Shown: positions 60,620 through 64,000 of the stretch, one piece after another
Layout: the number at the start of each line of letters is the position of its first letter
Numbering within the stretch: position 1 is the stretch's first letter
NCBI RefSeq assembly: GCF_003019815.1
Contig: NZ_CP027773.1
Span: 2,057,001-2,121,000, forward strand
Origin: Variovorax sp. PMC12
Lineage (GTDB): Bacteria > Pseudomonadota > Gammaproteobacteria > Burkholderiales > Burkholderiaceae_C
Direction of reading: 5' to 3'
Length of the DNA: 64,000 nt
Notes under the pieces: generated by a model
What the model saw: the letters and a program-made list of their open reading frames with translations, nothing else
What the model was told of the DNA's origin: nothing
Databases searched by the model: none
Translations under genes and position numbers: made by a program

Positions 60620-60822
60620 GCGTCCGGCCTACGGGCCATGGGGCCGAAGGCCTGCCCGCGGAGGTGATCCGAGGCGCAAATCTGCTTCAAAATTGTGTCC
60701 TGCTCGCGCCGCGTCCTACGCGCACGGGCTTACAGCTCTTCATCCGATTTCGCTCCAGCCTTACAAGAACTTCACACTGGGCCGCGAGGATGAGGCTTCG
60801 AAAACACAAGTGGGGATCAGAG

Positions 60823-61140
60823 ATGAAAAAGCTTACTTTGGCATTCGGTGCAGCAGCCTTGTTGTCGCTGGCCGCATTCACCGCACCGGCCCAGGCACAG
60901 CCCGCCGGCAGCTTCATCCAGGCGCAGGTCTACGTGGTGCCGCCACCGCCGCCGCGCCCGCGCTACTACGCGCCGCCGCCTCCGCCGCGCTACTACCACG
61001 CCCCGCGGCACTACCACGGCAATGACCGCTACTACCGCGACCGCCGCTGGGACGACCGCCGCCACGGTCGCCGCGACAACGACGGCGACGGCGTGCCCAA
61101 CCGGTACGACCGCCGGCCGAACAATCCGTATCGCTACTGA
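60823..61140 (+). CDS. Small secreted Pro/Tyr/Arg-rich protein
   Basis: A 105-residue protein with a Sec signal peptide (MKKLTLAFGAAALLSLAAFTAPAQA) and a mature chain that is almost all Pro, Tyr, Arg and His (VPPPPPRPRYYAPPPPPRYYHAP), with a C-terminal DNDGDGVPNRYDRRPNNP that resembles a thrombospondin type-3 calcium repeat. Such proteins are found in bacterial envelopes but I cannot give the role. The start follows GGATCAGAG. Confidence 0.72.
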   Translation: MKKLTLAFGAAALLSLAAFTAPAQAQPAGSFIQAQVYVVPPPPPRPRYYAPPPPPRYYHAPRHYHGNDRYYRDRRWDDRRHGRRDNDGDGVPNRYDRRPNNPYRY

Positions 61141-61152
61141 GGGCCGGAGCCT

Positions 61153-61863
61153 TTATCGGGCAGGCGCCGCCGCATAGGGCGGCGCATCGCTCGACAGGCC
61201 CTGCTTGAGCTGCCGGGAGACCGCGTCGGCCAGCACCTCGGCCTTGCCCGCCTCCACGCCCTCCAGGGCCTGCCGCGCGACGTCGTCGGGCGAGGCCTTG
61301 GCACCGGGCACGTGCGCGGCCATGTCGGTGTCCATGAAGGCCACGTGCAGGCTCGTGACCTGCGTGCCCTGCCCCGCCAGTTCGTTGCGCAGGCCGTTGC
61401 TCAGCGACCATGCGGCCGACTTGGTGGCGCTGTAGGTCGCCACGCTCGGGAAGGTGGTCCAGCTCAGGGCCGACAGCACGTTGACCACGGCACCGCCGCC
61501 GTTGGCCGCGAGCACCGGCGCGAAGGCCTGAGTCATCGCCCAGGGACCGAAGAAATTCGTTTCGAATTCCGCGCGCGCCGCAGCCATCGCATCGGGCGAA
61601 CCCAGCAGGCTGGAGCCGCGCGAAATACCCGCGTTGTTGACCAGCAGCGATACATCGCCGCAGGCGCGCACGGCCGCCTCGATCTGCGCGGGCTGCGTCA
61701 CGTCAAGCGCCACAGGCGTCACGCCGGGCAGCGTGACGGAGCTGGCGTCGCGCGCAGCGCCGTAGACCTTGCGCGCGCCCGCGGCCAGCGCCGCCTTCGC
61801 GAAAGCGAGGCCGAGGCCGCGATTGGCGCCAGTGATGAAGACGACCGAGTCCTTGATCTGCAT
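61153..61863 (-). CDS. SDR family oxidoreductase
   Basis: A 236-residue SDR: TGANRGLG at 11-18, VNNAGISRGSS near residue 75, the SALSWTTFPSVATYSATKSAAW active-site helix with Tyr/Lys in place. Substrate unknown; probably a small carbonyl compound. It is convergent with the small secreted-protein gene and lies 47 bp after the MATE gene on the same strand. Confidence 0.9.
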   Translation of the reverse strand: MQIKDSVVFITGANRGLGLAFAKAALAAGARKVYGAARDASSVTLPGVTPVALDVTQPAQIEAAVRACGDVSLLVNNAGISRGSSLLGSPDAMAAARAEFETNFFGPWAMTQAFAPVLAANGGGAVVNVLSALSWTTFPSVATYSATKSAAWSLSNGLRNELAGQGTQVTSLHVAFMDTDMAAHVPGAKASPDDVARQALEGVEAGKAEVLADAVSRQLKQGLSSDAPPYAAAPAR

Positions 61864-61910
61864 GATGTGCCTTTGTGTCGAGAATCGTCAGAAGAAATTG
61901 CGGCTTCGCT

Positions 61911-63332
61911 TCAAGCCTGCGCCACGCGGCGCAGCAAGCCGCTGGTGGTGCGCGGCCAGCCCACCCGGCCGAACCACGCACCGCCCGCGATGGCCGACGC
62001 GATCACGATGCCGTAGACCACCAGCGCAACGCCTTGCGCCGCGAACACGCCCGTGAGCCCGCCGCCCCAGCGCAGCGCCAGCCACCCGCCCGTGCCTGCC
62101 ACCGCGAGCCGCGCGATGTTGCCGAGCACCGGCCACAGCAGCCGGCCGGCGCCCTGCGATGCGAAATACAGCACCAGGCCGACGCCGAAGAAGCCGTAGA
62201 GCGGCCCCACCACGCGCAGGTAGTGCGCGCCGGTCTCGAGCATTGCAGGGTCATTGCCGAACAGCAGCAGCCACGGGCGCGGGAACAGCGCCGCCGCGAG
62301 GCCGATGGTCTCGGTCAACGCAAAGGCCAGCGCCGCGCCGGCCCAGGTGGCGCGCAACGCGCGTTCGCGCTGGCCCGCCCCCATGCAGGTGCCGACCATC
62401 GCGACCAGCGGTGCGCCGAGGCCGAACACCAGCGGCACCAGCAGGTACTCGAGCCGCGAGGCCGTGCCGTAGCCGGCCAGCGCGCCCGAGCCGAAATGCC
62501 CGGTGAGCGCGGTCGCGATGCCGATGGAAAGATTGGTGGCCACGGTGGACACCGCACCCACCAGCCCGATGCGCAGGATGTCGCGGAACAGCGGCCAGCG
62601 CAGCTTGAGCGCGGCCAGCGTGGGCCGCAGCAGGCTGCGCGGCGAACGCAGGTAGACGATGAGCGCGATGGAGCCCAGCAGGTAGTACAGCAGCAGCGCC
62701 ATCGCGCCGCCGGCGATGCCCATGCCGGGCAGCGGGCCGATGCCGAAGATCAGCAGCGGCGACGCCGGAATCAGGAAGACCACGCCCACCACCGTCACGT
62801 TGGCCGGCACCGACATGTTGCCGGTGCCGCGGATGATGGCCGACAGCGAGTTGAACAGCCACACCAGCACCGCGCCCGAGAACACCCAGTGCGAGTAAGT
62901 GAGCGCGGCTTCGAGCGCCGGCCCCGTGCCGCCCATGACCCCGTAGAGCCAGCGCCCGCCCAGTATCAGCGCGAGCGTGAAGCACAGGCCGAAGCCCAGC
63001 GCGATGACGATGGCGTGCCACACCAGCGCATCGGCGTCGGCGCGGCGGCGCGCGCCGAGCGCACGGGCGATGGACGAGGCGATGCCGCCGCCCATCGCGC
63101 CGCTGGAGGTCATCTGCATCAGCATGACGATGGGGAACACGAGCGCCATGCCCGCGAGCGCGTCGGTGCCGAGCTTGCCGACGAAGTAGGTTTCGATCAG
63201 GCCGACGGAGGCCTGCGCCACCATCACCAGCACGTTGGGCGCTGCCAGTCGCAGCAGTGTGGGAACGATGGGCGCCTCCAGCAGGCGGCGGGTGCGCGGG
63301 TCGAGTTCGGCGGTGTTGCCGGGAGCGGTCAT
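61911..63332 (-). CDS. MATE family efflux transporter
   Basis: A 473-residue MATE pump with two bundles of six helices; MatE-type segments are the LRLAAPNVLVMVAQASVGLIETYFVGKLGTDALAGMALVFPIVMLMQM start and the FRDILRIGLVGAVSTVATNLSIGIATALTGHFGSGALAGYG second-bundle start. It exports cationic drugs or metabolites using sodium or protons. It lies 23 bp downstream of the MFS gene and so may be in an operon with it. Confidence 0.9.
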   Translation of the reverse strand: MTAPGNTAELDPRTRRLLEAPIVPTLLRLAAPNVLVMVAQASVGLIETYFVGKLGTDALAGMALVFPIVMLMQMTSSGAMGGGIASSIARALGARRRADADALVWHAIVIALGFGLCFTLALILGGRWLYGVMGGTGPALEAALTYSHWVFSGAVLVWLFNSLSAIIRGTGNMSVPANVTVVGVVFLIPASPLLIFGIGPLPGMGIAGGAMALLLYYLLGSIALIVYLRSPRSLLRPTLAALKLRWPLFRDILRIGLVGAVSTVATNLSIGIATALTGHFGSGALAGYGTASRLEYLLVPLVFGLGAPLVAMVGTCMGAGQRERALRATWAGAALAFALTETIGLAAALFPRPWLLLFGNDPAMLETGAHYLRVVGPLYGFFGVGLVLYFASQGAGRLLWPVLGNIARLAVAGTGGWLALRWGGGLTGVFAAQGVALVVYGIVIASAIAGGAWFGRVGWPRTTSGLLRRVAQA

Positions 63333-63355
63333 GGCGGGGCCTCGATGGGTTCGGT

Positions 63356-64000
63356 TCAGGCGCGTGCCGCGGCGGGCGTCACGGGTGTGCCGGCCTTGGC
63401 AGCCGGGCGGCGGATCATCATCACGATCAACGCGGCCACCAGGCAGGCCGCGCCGGCTGCATACAGTGCGGGCGTGTAGGTCAGCAGCAGCGTGCGTGCG
63501 AAGCCGGCGCCGTAGGCAGCCGTGGCGGCGCCCAGCTGGTGCGCGGCAAAGACCCAGCCGAACACCAGCCCCACCTTGGCGGGGCCGAAGGCGGCGCCCG
63601 CGAGCTTGACGGTGGGCGGCACGGTGGCGATCCAGTCGAGGCCGTAGAACATCGCGAAGATGCCTAGGCCGTAGATGGTGAACTCCGAATGCGGCAGCCA
63701 GAACAGCGACAGCCCGCGCAGGCCGTAGTACCAGAACAGCAGCTTGCGGTTGTCGTAGCGGTCCGACAGCCAGCCCGAGAGGATGGTGCCGACGAAGTCG
63801 AAGGCACCCATCATCGCCAGCACCGACGCGGCGGGCACGGCGCCCATGCCGTTGTCGCCGCACAGCGAGATGAAGTGCGTCTGCACCAGGCCGTTGGTGC
63901 TCAGGCCGCAGATGAAGAAGGTGCCCGCCAGGATCCAGAAGGTGCGGTTGGTCGAGACTTCCCTCAGCACGCGGAACGGCGTGGCGAAGTTCATGGCGGG
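63356..64000 (-). CDS. MFS transporter, C-terminal half (N-terminal half outside window)
   Basis: 215 residues up to the stop at 63356, containing six helices of an MFS carrier's second bundle (TFWILAGTFFICGLSTNGLVQTHF and the loop SGWLSDRYDNRKLLFWYYG, the mirror of the loop 2-3 motif). Although an ATG occurs near the window edge (63994), the missing first six helices show the gene starts beyond position 64000. It belongs to the OFA/NarK-like range of permeases; cargo unknown. Confidence 0.85.
   Translation of the reverse strand, partial: PAMNFATPFRVLREVSTNRTFWILAGTFFICGLSTNGLVQTHFISLCGDNGMGAVPAASVLAMMGAFDFVGTILSGWLSDRYDNRKLLFWYYGLRGLSLFWLPHSEFTIYGLGIFAMFYGLDWIATVPPTVKLAGAAFGPAKVGLVFGWVFAAHQLGAATAAYGAGFARTLLLTYTPALYAAGAACLVAALIVMMIRRPAAKAGTPVTPAAARA

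Noticed and set aside
60660..60670. GGAGGTGATCC, a very strong ribosome-binding match
   Set aside because: No start codon with a plausible frame follows at usable distance, and it lies in the gap after the class II aldolase; probably chance.

Overview
The window is about 68-70% GC by eye. It is densely packed with short operons, ATGA-type stop/start overlaps and many tripartite-tricarboxylate (Bug), ABC and MFS uptake systems. This content, and the kinds of intergenic repeat present, suggest a betaproteobacterium of the Comamonadaceae (Burkholderiales), most like Variovorax. That placement is inference from gene content and style; no rRNA or marker gene is present. I see no tRNA, rRNA, CRISPR array, transposase or phage gene, so this looks like ordinary chromosome.

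Layout. 1-5.2 kb: a COG0523 (CobW-like) GTPase behind two metal-regulator-like dyads, a DUF899 protein, an SDR, an AraC regulator, a GST and a LysR regulator. 5.3-9.4 kb: an MHS-type transporter with a frameshift, a DUF2817 metallohydrolase, an enoyl-CoA hydratase and small proteins. 9.5-17.7 kb: mostly housekeeping and unknown genes (YncE-like lipoprotein, DUF808, PepSY, GNAT, VF530, ferredoxin, MFS, RluA-type enzyme, UspA, a 2OG-Fe dioxygenase with DUF427). 17.9-18.4 kb: a ~470 bp inverted-repeat element. 18.4-25.1 kb: egtB-egtD (ergothioneine), a type II NADH dehydrogenase, a nuclease, a Sel1 protein and an acyl-CoA ligase. 25.3-30.6 kb: OsmC, a Bug protein, and a GntR-controlled polar amino-acid ABC transporter. 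30.6-31.8 kb: a probable attenuator (leader peptide, antiterminator, terminator) ahead of a P-loop kinase and a GNAT. 31.9-36.5 kb: a hybrid histidine kinase, DUF1439, GDPD and a small protein.

36.5-41.2 kb is a copper-handling operon: a Cys/His/Met-rich small protein, a TolC-like lipoprotein, a Tat-exported multicopper oxidase, a cupredoxin, DUF411 and a CusF-like protein. It has no RND pump or adaptor. 41.3-45 kb: a DadA-like oxidase divergent from a P1/S58 peptidase, then a doubly membrane-anchored TAXI protein. 45.2-51.1 kb: MerR with a carboxymuconolactone-decarboxylase-like protein, ettA, rhlE and an EEP nuclease. 51.1-60.6 kb: a sugar-acid island. Here an FCD regulator and a CUT1 ABC transporter diverge from an IlvD/Edd dehydratase, DgoK, DgoA and a class II aldolase, which together give a De Ley-Doudoroff type route to pyruvate and glyceraldehyde-3-phosphate. 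60.8-64 kb: a small secreted protein, an SDR, a MATE pump and the C-terminal half of an MFS carrier cut by the window end.

Three genes (MFS near 6080, Sel1 near 23311, MerR near 45525) each look one base short, all in the same direction. This could be assembly indels or real decay. The most interesting new signal is the attenuator at 30587-30719.
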